The notes under the pieces: generated by a model
Seen by the model: only the letters and a program-made list of their open reading frames with translations
What the model was told of the DNA's origin: nothing
The model's database searches: none
Part shown: one piece after another, positions 51,523-60,850 of the stretch
Layout: every line of letters begins with the position of its first letter
How positions within the stretch are numbered: position 1 is the stretch's first letter
Position numbers and translations under genes: made by a program
Source of the DNA: CAWCCP01 sp963701245
Lineage (GTDB): Bacteria; Patescibacteriota; Saccharimonadia; Saccharimonadales; UBA4665
Assembly: GCA_963701245.1 (NCBI GenBank)
Contig: OY969576.1
Coordinates: forward strand, 992,001 to 1,056,000
Length of the DNA: 64,000 nucleotides
Direction of reading: 5' to 3'

Positions 51523-51551
51523 ATAGTAACCCAAGAACACCTTAAAAACAA
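51523..51551 (-). promoter_or_regulatory. Promoter of rpmF-nusB and following genes
   Basis: On the minus strand TTGTTT (51546-51551), 17-bp spacer, TACTAT (51523-51528). Confidence 0.5.
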
Positions 51552-51600
51552 GGGATGACCTTAGGCAAATAGGTAATTCGTTCAGCAAAATATCATACTA

Positions 51601-54102
51601 TCAGACAACAAAATTGACAATTTTGCCCTTGACGTAAATTGTCTTGCGTATCGCTTTTCCTTTCAGTTGCATTGCTACTCGACTTACCGACTTCGCCTGT
51701 TCGGTAATTTCATTTTCCGGTAAATCTATCGGTACGATTAGTTCGCCCCTTAATTTTCCATTTACTTGTATGACAATCGTCATGGTGTTACTTACTAAAT
51801 ATTTTTCATCAAACACAGGCCAGCTATCTACCTGGACGCTCGAACTATGACCAAGTTGATACCACAACTCATCTGCCATATGCGGAGCAAATGGCGCTAC
51901 GCAAGCAACTGCACTTTCTAGAGCTTCCTGCCACGCAGCATGTTTGCCAAAATCAGTCACTTTCAGATGATACAGCTCATTCACAAATGCCATCATCGCG
52001 GCAATCGCTGTATTGTAGCGAATGGACTCCAGGTCATCAGTAACTTTCTTGATTGTTTCATGTGTGAGGCGGCGAATGGCGAGGTGCTTTTCGTCGGACA
52101 ATTCAATTTCTTTTGTTTCACTATATTCACCGACTATGTTCCATAATCGGTTCAGGAAACGATACGCTCCGGGTACACCCTGGGGATCCCATCTTGTCCA
52201 TACGTCTAATGGAGAGGCGAACATCAAATAGGTCCGCAAGGCATCCGCACCATAGCCTTGGTCAATAATTTCTAGTGGGTCTACGCCATTACCTTTACTT
52301 TTAGAAAACATTCGACCGTCAGAAGCGGTTACTTTGCCGTTAAATAAAAATTGCTTGAATGGCTCCGGATCGTTGACTAATCCAAGCTTCTTAAAGAAAT
52401 GCCCGATGAACCGTGCATAGAGAAGATGGGCGGTCGCGTGATCGGCGCCGTTATAAAAATCAATTGGCTCCCATTTCTTGGCGATGGTCGGATCAAAAGC
52501 CTGTTGCTGATTATGAGGGTCCATGTATCGATACATGTACCAGCTACTGCAAATATATGTATCAAGGGTATCCGTTTCACGTTCCGCCGAACCGCCACAC
52601 TTCGGACATTCAACTTCAAGCCAATCCTTCGCACGAGCTAATGCGCTGCGGCCATCGCCACTTGGCTGAAAATCTTCCAGCTCCGGCAATAGCACCGGCA
52701 AAGCCTCATCAGGGACTAATACCGGTCCACACTTCGGACAATGGATAATTGGAATCGGTGCGCCCCAATAGCGCTGCCGGCTGACGCTCCAATCGCGCAT
52801 TCTATAATTTACCGTTCGTACTCCCCAGCCCTTTTTAACAAAGTAGTCCATTGTAGCCTGCATTGCTTCGTCAAATGGCATACCGTTGAATTGTCCGGAA
52901 TTGACCATCTTGCGCTTTATGCCATGACGCAGCTTTACTTGATCAACCGTTTCTTTATGAGGATCAACCAGTTTTTCTGTCTCTCCATGAATTCCTTCTA
53001 CTACTCGAATTATTGGTAAATGAAACTTCGCGGCAAACTCAAAATCACGTTCATCATGGGCCGGGCAACCTTGTACAGCACCTGTGCCAACATTTGCTAA
53101 CACAAAATCTGCAATCCAGATTGGTACTTTTTCGTTCGTCAATTGATTAAGTGCATATGATCCGGTAAATACGCCCGTCTTTTCTCGCCCTTCTTGTTGT
53201 CGTTCAAGATCAGATTTTTTAAGACATGCGGCGACGTACGACTCTACTTCTTTACGATGTTCGGGTGTCGTTACTTTACTCACCAGTTCATGTTCTGGAG
53301 CCAAGACAATAAAAGTCAGGCCGTAATTAACTGGTATGGTAGTAAAACAGACTATTTTTTGATCAGAACCAACAACATCGTAGGTTATATTTATACCTTC
53401 GCTGCGCCCAATCCAGTTTTTTTGAGCCAGTTTCACACTCTCAGACCAGTCCAGCGGTTCGATGGCGTCTAATAGTTCGTCGGCATATTCAGTAATTTTG
53501 AAGAACCATTGTTTTACTTCTCTCTTTTCTGCCAATGGATCATCCGGACCGTCATGACGCCAGCACTTACCATCTATGACTTGTTCGTTCGCCAGTACGG
53601 TTTTGTCAATCGTACACCACCACTGCAATCGAGAATCCTGATAGGCAAGACCATGCGTGTACATTTGACTAAAAATCCACTGCGTCCATTTGTAGTACTC
53701 CGGCAAATGGGTGGCGATTTCTTTTTCCCAATCATTACTCCAACCCATAGCTTTATATTGCTTATGGTAGTCAGGAATAATCTTCGCCATACTTATCTGG
53801 GGTGAGACTCCAGATTTAATTGCAAAATTTTCGGCAGGTAGTCCAAAAGCATCCCACCCCACTGGATGATAGCTTTCAAAACCTTGCTGGCGTTTGAAGC
53901 GAGCCTTTACATCGCTGATAGTGTAATTCATGGCATGCCCAATATGAATTCCTGCACCACTCGGGTAGTTGAACATACTCATAGCCAAGAATTTTGGTTT
54001 CTTACTGGCGAGATCGGTTGTATAGACGCCAGTCTCGTCCCAAATATCTTGCCATTTCGGTTCTATTACTTTCGGATTATAACGTTGCATAGCATTCGAC
54101 AT
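51601..54102 (-). CDS. leuS: Leucyl-tRNA synthetase
   Basis: Charges tRNA-Leu. An 833-residue class I synthetase. The HIGH motif is in SGAGIHIGHAMNY, the CP1 editing domain is present (ex. GTGAVQGCPAHDERDFEFA), zinc-like Cys pairs occur (CPKCGPV; CPKCGG), and KMSKS appears as MFSKSKGNG. ATG 54102 has AAAAGG about 10 nt upstream. A tRNA-Leu(TAA) gene is present in the same window. Confidence 0.97.
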   Translation of the reverse strand: MSNAMQRYNPKVIEPKWQDIWDETGVYTTDLASKKPKFLAMSMFNYPSGAGIHIGHAMNYTISDVKARFKRQQGFESYHPVGWDAFGLPAENFAIKSGVSPQISMAKIIPDYHKQYKAMGWSNDWEKEIATHLPEYYKWTQWIFSQMYTHGLAYQDSRLQWWCTIDKTVLANEQVIDGKCWRHDGPDDPLAEKREVKQWFFKITEYADELLDAIEPLDWSESVKLAQKNWIGRSEGINITYDVVGSDQKIVCFTTIPVNYGLTFIVLAPEHELVSKVTTPEHRKEVESYVAACLKKSDLERQQEGREKTGVFTGSYALNQLTNEKVPIWIADFVLANVGTGAVQGCPAHDERDFEFAAKFHLPIIRVVEGIHGETEKLVDPHKETVDQVKLRHGIKRKMVNSGQFNGMPFDEAMQATMDYFVKKGWGVRTVNYRMRDWSVSRQRYWGAPIPIIHCPKCGPVLVPDEALPVLLPELEDFQPSGDGRSALARAKDWLEVECPKCGGSAERETDTLDTYICSSWYMYRYMDPHNQQQAFDPTIAKKWEPIDFYNGADHATAHLLYARFIGHFFKKLGLVNDPEPFKQFLFNGKVTASDGRMFSKSKGNGVDPLEIIDQGYGADALRTYLMFASPLDVWTRWDPQGVPGAYRFLNRLWNIVGEYSETKEIELSDEKHLAIRRLTHETIKKVTDDLESIRYNTAIAAMMAFVNELYHLKVTDFGKHAAWQEALESAVACVAPFAPHMADELWYQLGHSSSVQVDSWPVFDEKYLVSNTMTIVIQVNGKLRGELIVPIDLPENEITEQAKSVSRVAMQLKGKAIRKTIYVKGKIVNFVV

Positions 54103-54148
54103 TGTAGCAAACCTTTTCTTAGCCTGCCTAGCTTCGATCAAGAGTTAT

Positions 54149-55306
54149 TTAAAATTGCTGTAAGTAATTAGTACTGAAGGTAGTAGCCAAAGCTTGACGT
54201 GCTGCATGACGCTCTTTGGCCAAATCAATCAGTTTCTGTACCAGCTCGACATTGCTCACACCTTTTTGATTCCAGTTATGAGCATATAAGCTGCCAGGTA
54301 ATGGATTCACTTCATTAAAGTAGACATTTCCTGTTTTCTCGTCTATCAGCATATCGATTCGAGCCATTCCACTGCAACCAAGTGCTCGGTACACGGCAAG
54401 TCCAAGTTGCTCAGCTTTTTCATACAAATTATCCGGTAGCTCAGCCGGGATTTGAGAATAGCCTTGTGAACCCTTTTTGCCTCCGCCTTTTTTACCACCT
54501 TGTAGATATTTAGTATCAAAATCAAAAAAGTCTTCTGGTTTTGTCATCGGTCGTTCTAAATACGCTGGGACTGGTCGCTCGTTCCCCATAATTGGGAGCG
54601 TCACTTCGATAAGGTTCTGTACCGCTTCTTCTACAATAAGCTTATCATCATAATGAGCAGCAACTTCAAGACCGTTACGCAATTCATTTTCTGATGTCGC
54701 AACCGTAATACCAATACTGGAACCCAAGTGAGCGGGTTTTATGAACAGCGGATATGACAATGTTTCAGTCACTTGTTTGACGGCTGCGAGCGGTTCTCGT
54801 TCGACATCCGATTTGCGAAATGTTAAGAATTTGCTGACTGGAATAGTATTGGCGACAGCAAGTTGTTTACACAGCACTTTATCCATAGCTACTGCTGAAG
54901 CAGCAACCCCGCAACCTACATAGGGTATGCCAACCATGTCAAATACCCCCATAAGAGCACCGTCCTCACCGTACGTACCATGCATTGCCGGAAAAGCGAT
55001 ATCTATTTTACGAATTGTCTTTCGTCCAGCAATGCCACTTGCCTTAACGAGACTCATTCCACCATCAAATTGCACACTGGCAGGTTGATTTTTGTGTAGG
55101 TAATCCTGAATTCCACCGGATGAATAAAGTTTGATGTCTTTTAATTTGTCATCCCAAAACCACGCTCCATCTTTGGCAATATACACGGCTTCAACTCGGT
55201 ATTTTCGGGTTAGTTCCAGTGGTTTGATAATACTTGAAAGTCCAGTAATAATTGATACATCATGTTCTGTAGTTCGACCGCCAAAAAAGACTGCAACTGT
55301 TTCCAT
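54149..55306 (-). CDS. ddl: D-alanine-D-alanine ligase
   Basis: ATP-grasp enzyme joining two D-Ala for peptidoglycan. A 385-residue protein: N-terminus VAVFFGGRTTEHDVSI, glycine loop GSSIGITV, C-terminal metal/substrate motif YFNEVNPLPGSL. A TATAGT box ends 6 nt before ATG 55306, so the mRNA may be leaderless; an in-frame start at 55336 lies upstream of that box. It follows the frame-corrected murF stop (55369) by about 60 bp, so cell-wall steps are grouped. Confidence 0.95.
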   Translation of the reverse strand: METVAVFFGGRTTEHDVSIITGLSSIIKPLELTRKYRVEAVYIAKDGAWFWDDKLKDIKLYSSGGIQDYLHKNQPASVQFDGGMSLVKASGIAGRKTIRKIDIAFPAMHGTYGEDGALMGVFDMVGIPYVGCGVAASAVAMDKVLCKQLAVANTIPVSKFLTFRKSDVEREPLAAVKQVTETLSYPLFIKPAHLGSSIGITVATSENELRNGLEVAAHYDDKLIVEEAVQNLIEVTLPIMGNERPVPAYLERPMTKPEDFFDFDTKYLQGGKKGGGKKGSQGYSQIPAELPDNLYEKAEQLGLAVYRALGCSGMARIDMLIDEKTGNVYFNEVNPLPGSLYAHNWNQKGVSNVELVQKLIDLAKERHAARQALATTFSTNYLQQF

Positions 55307-55312
55307 ACAATT

Positions 55313-55318
55313 ACTATA
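55313..55318 (-). promoter_or_regulatory. -10 element close to the ddl start (leaderless candidate)
   Basis: TATAGT on the minus strand, 6 bases before the ddl ATG; a TTGTAA lies 18 bp further upstream. Confidence 0.45.
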
Positions 55319-55368
55319 TACAATTAGAATATACAATTACAAGTCTAAAGTACGGTTAGTTACTTTAT

Positions 55369-56807
55369 TTATCTGTAATTATCGGGCCAATCGTTCTGCA
55401 TAATTACCAAATCACCTGCAGCAACAAAGTGTGTGAGGTTTTGATAAAAGGTCAGCGGCTCCGGTTCAACTCTAACCTCTCCTTTATATTTACCTTTTTC
55501 AATCCCTCCTGTGTAAAACCAGTGACAGAGTTTTTCATAAGTACTACGATATCAGGCTGTGCTTTGGCAATGAGCTCACCAATTTCTATATGTACCGCCG
55601 TGGTTTCAACCCCTTGGTCAACAAGCCCTGGGGTGACGTATATCTTTCGATTAGCGGGTAGTGTATGGAGAAGTGCAGTACCAGCACGGATTCCTTCGAG
55701 ATTACCATTATAAGTATCATCAATAATCCATGCTCCAGCTAGTTTGTATGGCTGCATTCGGTGCTCATACGGTTTAGTTTTTGCAATTCCTCTAATCACT
55801 TGGTCTTCGGATAGGCCAAATTCCATTGCCAAGGCAGCCGCAAAACAGAGATAGCCTACCTGATGTTGACCGAGTAGATCCGAGTGTAAGCGCAACGTAG
55901 TTGAGGCTTTTTTCATAATAAAATCAGTGCCCTTTAGAGAGACCTCTATATTTGACACTTTCCATCCAAGCGCACCGCTATGATCAAATATATGGTAGGA
56001 GTTATTCATAAATGGCTTGACGGCAGGACTTTCTCCGTTCACATACACAGCGCCATTAGGAACTGCCTTAGCAACCGCGAAAATATCTTTGCCAGCTTCG
56101 GCTAGGTTTTTATAGTGATTTAAATGTGCTGGTGCGAGCCCAGTAATTATGGCATGCGTCGGGTGTGTGTAGTTTGCAAAACGCACGACATCACCTGGAG
56201 CTCCTTCGCCGAACTCTATAATCAGCACCTCTTCTTTACCGCTCAGTCCTAGTGCAAATTGGGCATGACTGCTACTTACATTTCTGTTAGCTGGAGTAGC
56301 AGCGACATCGAGTCCCTCACTCAGCACGGTGCGTAGCAATTCTTTCATAGTAGTTTTGCCGTAGCTTCCGGCAACGGCTATCTTTTTTGCTGGGTGCAAT
56401 CTAAAAATTACATCAGCTTTCTCCATGTCATGTGCCAGCTTTGGTTTTACGATAAATTCACGACTCAGAAGTAAAGGCACGACTATAAGGTGCGCCCAAA
56501 GTACCGGATACATAACAATAATTGCTAAACCGAAAGCCGTACCGCCAATCAGACCGTGAAACTGACCGAGATATATAAGAAACAAACCCACTAAGATTTG
56601 AATGAGCACACCGATTCTCAGAAACCACAGCAGCCCTTTTGCAGCCTTCGTCAGGTCCAGTTGTTTACGATACACTACAGTAGTAAAGTTCTTAGTCTGC
56701 CAATACCAAGCCAAATAGGGTTTAATTTCATATTCACCGCTTTGCAGCATATAGACTATTGTTCTCAAGTAGCCGGGTAGATATAGACTAATTAATCCAC
56801 TAATCAT
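55369..56807 (-). pseudogene. murF: MurF-type Mur ligase with N-terminal membrane segment; C-terminus frameshifted
   Basis: Adds D-Ala-D-Ala to the peptidoglycan precursor. Residues 1-140 hold three to four hydrophobic helices; the Mur ligase follows with the ATP loop VAGSYGKTTMKEL, FGEGAPGDVVRF and IDDTYNGN. The frame as written stops at 55452 after LKKVNIKERLELNRSR. Adding one A to the A5 run (complement of 55495-55499) instead gives LKKGKYKGEVRV... ending FVAAGDLVIMQNDWPDNYR at TAA 55371-55369, a 479-residue protein with a much better family C-terminus. The gene is essential, so a sequencing error is more likely than true decay. It overlaps the upstream hydrolase stop by four bases. Confidence 0.8.
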
Positions 56808-57565
56808 TTGAAAAATTCCTTTATTAACTTCGCTACCTTATCCAACTGATCAATATGAACAAAATGCCCAGCTTCAGGTAAAATTTCCAGCTGCGAGTTA
56901 CTAATCAAAGAATGGAATCGCTGTCCACTTTCGACTGGTATTGAGTGATCGTGTGCAGCAAAAATAAGCAATGTCGGAATTGAAATGGTCTGCGCATCTG
57001 ACTGAACATCTTGTCGAACAGTTTTTTTGAACGTGCCCTCGAGCTCCGGTACAACAAGCATATCTGAACCCGCTGCAGTATATAAACTTTGTCGTAGTGT
57101 TCGTCGATATCGCTCCGGCATCCAAAGAGTTGCTGCATTACCGGTTTTCGCAAGAATGGTAAATACAGTCCGCTTGATGGTGATTTTTGGTCGAATACCG
57201 GCAGACGCTAAAAGAACGAGTCGTTTGGCTGTAAAATTGTCGGCAGCGATACCGTGAATAGCAATTGAACCACCATTGGAGTGTCCGATAATTCCATACA
57301 TATTTGTGAGATTGAGTTTTTCCAGGGTGTGTTGCACAAAAGATGCATAGTCATTAAGACTCCAATCACTTTTGGGCGCCTCGGTCTCCCCAAAACCAGG
57401 TAAATCTAGAGCCAGTACCGTAAATGAGTCGGCGAGTGTGTGGCCTAATTGGCGCAGTCCTTTTGCCGAATCCCCCCAACCATGCAAAAGAAGGATTACC
57501 GGTCCTTGGCCATATTTTTCATAATACGTTACCAGGCCGTCGACGATAATGTTCATACCAGCCAT
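56804..57565 (-). CDS. Alpha/beta hydrolase
   Basis: A 253-residue hydrolase. Oxyanion segment LLLHGWGDS, nucleophile Ser in GHSNGGS, acid Asp in FAAHDHSIP and His in EAGHFVH are all present. Esterase or lipase-type activity is likely; the substrate is unknown. ATG 57565 or 57556 starts it. The stop overlaps the murF ATG (ATGA), so it is co-translated with the cell-wall genes. Confidence 0.88.
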   Translation of the reverse strand: MAGMNIIVDGLVTYYEKYGQGPVILLLHGWGDSAKGLRQLGHTLADSFTVLALDLPGFGETEAPKSDWSLNDYASFVQHTLEKLNLTNMYGIIGHSNGGSIAIHGIAADNFTAKRLVLLASAGIRPKITIKRTVFTILAKTGNAATLWMPERYRRTLRQSLYTAAGSDMLVVPELEGTFKKTVRQDVQSDAQTISIPTLLIFAAHDHSIPVESGQRFHSLISNSQLEILPEAGHFVHIDQLDKVAKLIKEFFK

Positions 57566-57730
57566 TATAGCGTGGTACAGGGTTAATAGTGATTATGATT
57601 ACGATAGTTATTATTTATGATATAAAAATATGTAATGATTTTATACTACATTGAGGTTATGTTGGTCATCTTAGCTGAAAGCTACGTAGTATTTCTTACA
57701 AAAGCTCATATGTTTCATTGATAGCACCTC

Positions 57731-57758
57731 TTGAACTATTTTCTTATAGAGGTATAGT
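57731..57758 (+). promoter_or_regulatory. Promoter for the gene at 57787
   Basis: TTGAAC (57731-57736), 16-bp spacer, TATAGT (57753-57758). An ATG at 57765 opens only nine codons; the annotated gene starts at 57787 in another frame. Confidence 0.55.
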
Positions 57759-57786
57759 CACAATATGAAAATCGAAGTTAGATGCA

Positions 57787-58203
57787 ATGCCTGAAATCGG
57801 GGCTGAAATCACTGCGAACACTCAAGGACTTGCTGATCTAACAGCGCGTTATAAGTATGCAGCCCTAGTAGCACTTGAAACCGATGGGCTAGGCTTCGGC
57901 CATGATCGATTGGTTACATTGCGTACAGCAGAGGCTGGTCTTGCTGCAAAAGTTGCGGAAAACGCATTAGGATATGATAGCGAAACTAGCAGGCTACGTC
58001 GTGAATACGGCGCGGCCATAGGTTTGATTCTCTTACCACCCGCTTTGAGGCGAATACACCTCAGTACCATTGCACATAACAGAGGCGTACAAGCAATGAC
58101 TGATTTTCGAAGCGGAACCGATAACTCTGACGCGTTACAGGCTCAAGATACATACTTACTATTAGCGACCGGAGTTTATACCCCTGGAAGTGAAATAGCA
58201 TAA
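57787..58203 (+). CDS. Hypothetical protein, 138 residues
   Basis: No family recognised. It is Ala- and Leu-rich and mostly helical, with no signal peptide. A hydrophobic patch (AAIGLILLPPALRRIHL) could be a buried helix. It has a promoter but no ribosome site. It is the first of four isolated unrecognised small genes in 57.7-60.5 kb. Confidence 0.5.
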   Translation: MPEIGAEITANTQGLADLTARYKYAALVALETDGLGFGHDRLVTLRTAEAGLAAKVAENALGYDSETSRLRREYGAAIGLILLPPALRRIHLSTIAHNRGVQAMTDFRSGTDNSDALQAQDTYLLLATGVYTPGSEIA

Positions 58204-58309
58204 CCTTAAGACTTTGAAACAAACCAAGATTGGCGTTAAATGCACCTCGTAGTCTGTAAAGTTCGTGCGCCTTGGTCGACGAAAACAGAAGTATTTTGAG
58301 ATTGATTCA

Positions 58310-58336
58310 ATTCCAATAAAAGTGGAGTATTGGAAT
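58310..58336. terminator. Hairpin between convergent genes
   Basis: A 9-bp stem (58310-58318 with 58328-58336) and 9-base loop between the convergent genes ending at 58203 and 58474. There is no T run on either side; possibly a weak bidirectional terminator. Confidence 0.35.
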
Positions 58337-58473
58337 AATATCCAGAGGCTGAAGCACTTATTGTGTGCAATTGGTAATACGCGTGATGTAATTTTACCTT
58401 AAGCCGCGCTATACACAATTGTTAACACGGTAGTGTATACGAGGTAAGTTGATAAGCCATGATCAATCTTTTG

Positions 58474-58884
58474 TTATCGGAGCTCGTGTACTTTCTTAGC
58501 AGCCGAACTTATATACACTCCCAGACCCTCCAAAAATAATAGAGAATCATAATCATCCAGAGGTTCAGGTGTCTTTACTAAAAGCGCCCATGGTGAATCC
58601 GCCCCATCCTGAGCAGCTAATACCATACTTTCTGTCAATTGTGATTCAACAAAGGGTATGCCATCCTGACCTCTTACAAAACCAAACGGTTTCCCATTTA
58701 AAGTAACTTCCACGACTCCTCTGCCAACGATAGTAAGCGTTGGTGCGACTCGAGGAAATTCACCTTGAACATATAGTGGGATGTAATTATCGTCATCAAC
58801 CGGCACTAATTGACTTACACCAACAAGTTCTACTGGTGAAAAAGGATATATCGCTGGTAATTGTAAGTTTGACTCAACACTCAT
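58474..58884 (-). CDS. Hypothetical protein, 136 residues
   Basis: No family recognised. An acidic protein with alternating hydrophobic strands (TIVGRGVVEVTLNGKPFGFV) suggesting a beta fold. No signal peptide. It stands alone with long AT-rich flanks, like its neighbours. Confidence 0.5.
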   Translation of the reverse strand: MSVESNLQLPAIYPFSPVELVGVSQLVPVDDDNYIPLYVQGEFPRVAPTLTIVGRGVVEVTLNGKPFGFVRGQDGIPFVESQLTESMVLAAQDGADSPWALLVKTPEPLDDYDSLLFLEGLGVYISSAAKKVHELR

Positions 58885-59201
58885 AGTAGTAATTTACACA
58901 TTTAGTACGCAAATCGAATATGAACAAATATACTATATTCGACAGTCGGTTTAATAGATTCGATTACTAAAAAATATTATAACACTTTATTAAAATACGT
59001 AAAACTGCTATCAGGATTAACTCCCTGACTCAGGCATTAAAGCTATGTTCAAATTATTTTCAAGATTAACCTAAAAAACTCAATTATAAGCATAAGAACT
59101 ATGGTGAGTGAAAGCAGACACACTTTTAAACACACATAGCAGAATCTTCTATAGTTAATTTAGCAGACAGCTGGAAGCGCGTACAAAATCTAGCTTTAAG
59201 T
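58885..59201. other. AT-rich intergenic region with a diverged repeat
   Basis: No gene seen. Contains the first copy (59091-59139) of a diverged repeat also found at 59962-60008. Confidence 0.4.
59091..59139. repeat. Diverged intergenic repeat, copy A
   Basis: Shares CATAAG, GGTG, AGCAGAC and ACATAG in order with 59962-60008 (roughly 70% by eye). It lies about 60 bp after the extended end (59202) of the neighbouring minus-strand gene. Confidence 0.45.
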
Positions 59202-59873
59202 TTAAATATTTAACGTTGGCTCAATACGATTTGCCCAGCCACCATGCCATCTATAAAAAGTACTGGAGCCGCTGTTTTCCAACGCCATGCTTACCATGCC
59301 ACCAACTTCTAATAGATTATGTAGTCGATCAGATATTGTAGGATTTCACGCCACCCTTAAAGTGGTATCGCCTGTATATAGCTGCATTCCATGTGATAGA
59401 GTCGGATTTGTGTTTGATAAATGTACTGATTCGACTATACCTCTTGCAATCCCATTTTGATCACCGGCTTGCAGGGGTTCTCTAATGCCATGTACGGAAT
59501 GTAGCCGACTAGAGCGCCAAAGATTTTCAGTCCCCTCTTCATTGGGATCAAGTAACACAGACACGTCTATATCTAGTCCCGCTAATTGCCGATAAGGTGC
59601 AGGTGTATCTAGTGCAATATCTAAAGTTGTGCTATCAATAATACCCATACCCCCAACGAGTACTCTTAGTTTACTTTCTGGAGTATCTGGATACGGGTTA
59701 CCGATTAACCCTGATATACGGACAAGCCCACCTCCTAAACGCAGAAGCTGTAAAGATGTCATCACCTCCCGGTGAGGGTCAATGGGAATATCTGGAAAAG
59801 GCCAATGTTCAATGCTTGCTTTGGGATCTTTGGGAGTACGATTTGCAAATTCTTCAGGAGTAAGGCTATTCAT
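59202..59873 (-). CDS. Hypothetical protein, 175 residues with in-frame TGA and 47 further codons
   Basis: No family recognised. The first frame (59873 down to TGA 59348-59346) gives 175 residues (begins MNSLTPEEFANRTPKDP), acidic and Pro/Leu/Gly-rich. The same frame continues after the TGA for 47 sense codons of ordinary composition (VGGMVSMALENSGSS, WHGGWANRIEP) to TAA 59204-59202. Either the TGA is a nonsense change or sequencing error, or the extension is chance. The repeat found about 65 bp after the neighbouring gene lies at the same distance from 59202, favouring the longer form. Confidence 0.5.
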
Positions 59874-59961
59874 TGGGACTTATCATACCGTAACATTCCT
59901 AACTTACAAATTCATGTGATAGTAGGAACGTTTGTAAAAATATTAAAGAAATACTTTTAAA

Positions 59962-60008
59962 CATAAGTGGTGTGGTGCGCGAGAGCAGACTTACTTTGAA
60001 ATACATAG
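59962..60008. repeat. Diverged intergenic repeat, copy B
   Basis: Partner of 59091-59139, lying 68 bp after the stop of the gene at 60076. It suggests that the two minus-strand genes and their 3' regions came from a duplicated unit. Confidence 0.45.
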
Positions 60009-60075
60009 TCTTTCAACTTTGGCATAGATTACAAATTATGAGAGATATGGATTTGGCAGACAATTTACTAGACCG

Positions 60076-60477
60076 TCAGCCTTCGATTACTTCTTGTACA
60101 GCCCTAGAACCCAGTGCCCAGCATTTGCCGTTGACAACCCCATGACAATTAATAATTCGGTCGCAAAATATGCGCTGCATAGCTTCAATTGTTGGTCCTT
60201 CAGAGAATATACCATCCCTACCACCACTAATCTTATGAGCACGTGTTGATACATCTGAACTGAATAACACTTCTAAAACTTCAGATTGAACCAAATCCTG
60301 ATCTTCATCGCCTGCCTGGAAGGACACAAAAACTTCAGTATTGGTTGGCCGTCCAGTAGTAGTCAACCCAGTATCGTAAATGTGCAGTGAGAATTCAGCA
60401 CTGGCCAGAGCAACTTCAGCTCCTTCTCTTACTACGGGACAATGTGGAGGTATATATGGTCTTCCATTCAAGTACAT
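60076..60477 (-). CDS. Hypothetical protein, 133 residues
   Basis: No family recognised. ATG 60477 is chosen because the frame further upstream reads through the tRNA-Leu gene. An acidic protein with beta-strand-like segments (TEVFVSFQAG, EVLEVLFSSD) and three Cys in the C-terminal third. Part of the set of unrecognised small genes; no ribosome site. Confidence 0.5.
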   Translation of the reverse strand: MYLNGRPYIPPHCPVVREGAEVALASAEFSLHIYDTGLTTTGRPTNTEVFVSFQAGDEDQDLVQSEVLEVLFSSDVSTRAHKISGGRDGIFSEGPTIEAMQRIFCDRIINCHGVVNGKCWALGSRAVQEVIEG

Positions 60478-60555
60478 ATGAAAATAAATGGTAACAATTA
60501 TATCTATAAAAAAGCAAATACTACCGGCATTTGAAAACATATTCCTAAAATGTCT

Positions 60556-60643
60556 TGGTGGGCGAGGTGGGACTTGAACCCACAAGGTTGTTGAGACCAG
60601 CGGATTTTAAGTCCGCCGCGTATACCAATTCCGCCACTCGCCC
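60556..60643 (-). tRNA. tRNA-Leu (anticodon TAA)
   Basis: 88 nt with encoded CCA. Acceptor GGGCGAG/CTCGCCC, a long variable arm typical of tRNA-Leu, anticodon stem GCGGA/TCCGC with loop CTTAAAA, and T loop GTTCAAGTC. Confidence 0.93.
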
Positions 60644-60718
60644 GATGAAGTGATGCCTTCGATTATATCAAAGCCATGCACTTGCGAATGCAATTTATCT
60701 TCAAAACACAATCTTACT

Positions 60719-60792
60719 TGGAGGCGCCTACGAGAATCGCACTCGTGTACACGGTTTTGCAGACCGTTGCGTAACTACTCCGCCAAGGCGCC
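60719..60792 (-). tRNA. tRNA-Cys (anticodon GCA)
   Basis: 74 nt with encoded CCA. Acceptor GGCGCCT/AGGCGCC, anticodon stem ACGGT/ACCGT with loop CTGCAAA, discriminator T as in tRNA-Cys. It lies 75 bp from tRNA-Leu on the same strand. Confidence 0.92.
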
Positions 60793-60850
60793 AACCCTAC
60801 ACGATTATAGCTTACTCATCCAAAAATATTGAGCACGTCTTACGGATTGG

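Noticed and set aside
59346..59348. Recoding of TGA to an amino acid across the genome, as in Gracilibacteria
   Set aside because: TGA ends many well-defined genes here, including ATGA overlaps at purF/purN, MFS/ABC and the minor pilins.
60478..60585. N-terminal extension of the gene at 60076 into the tRNA-Leu
   Set aside because: The encoded VQVPPRPPRH string is translated tRNA sequence, not protein.
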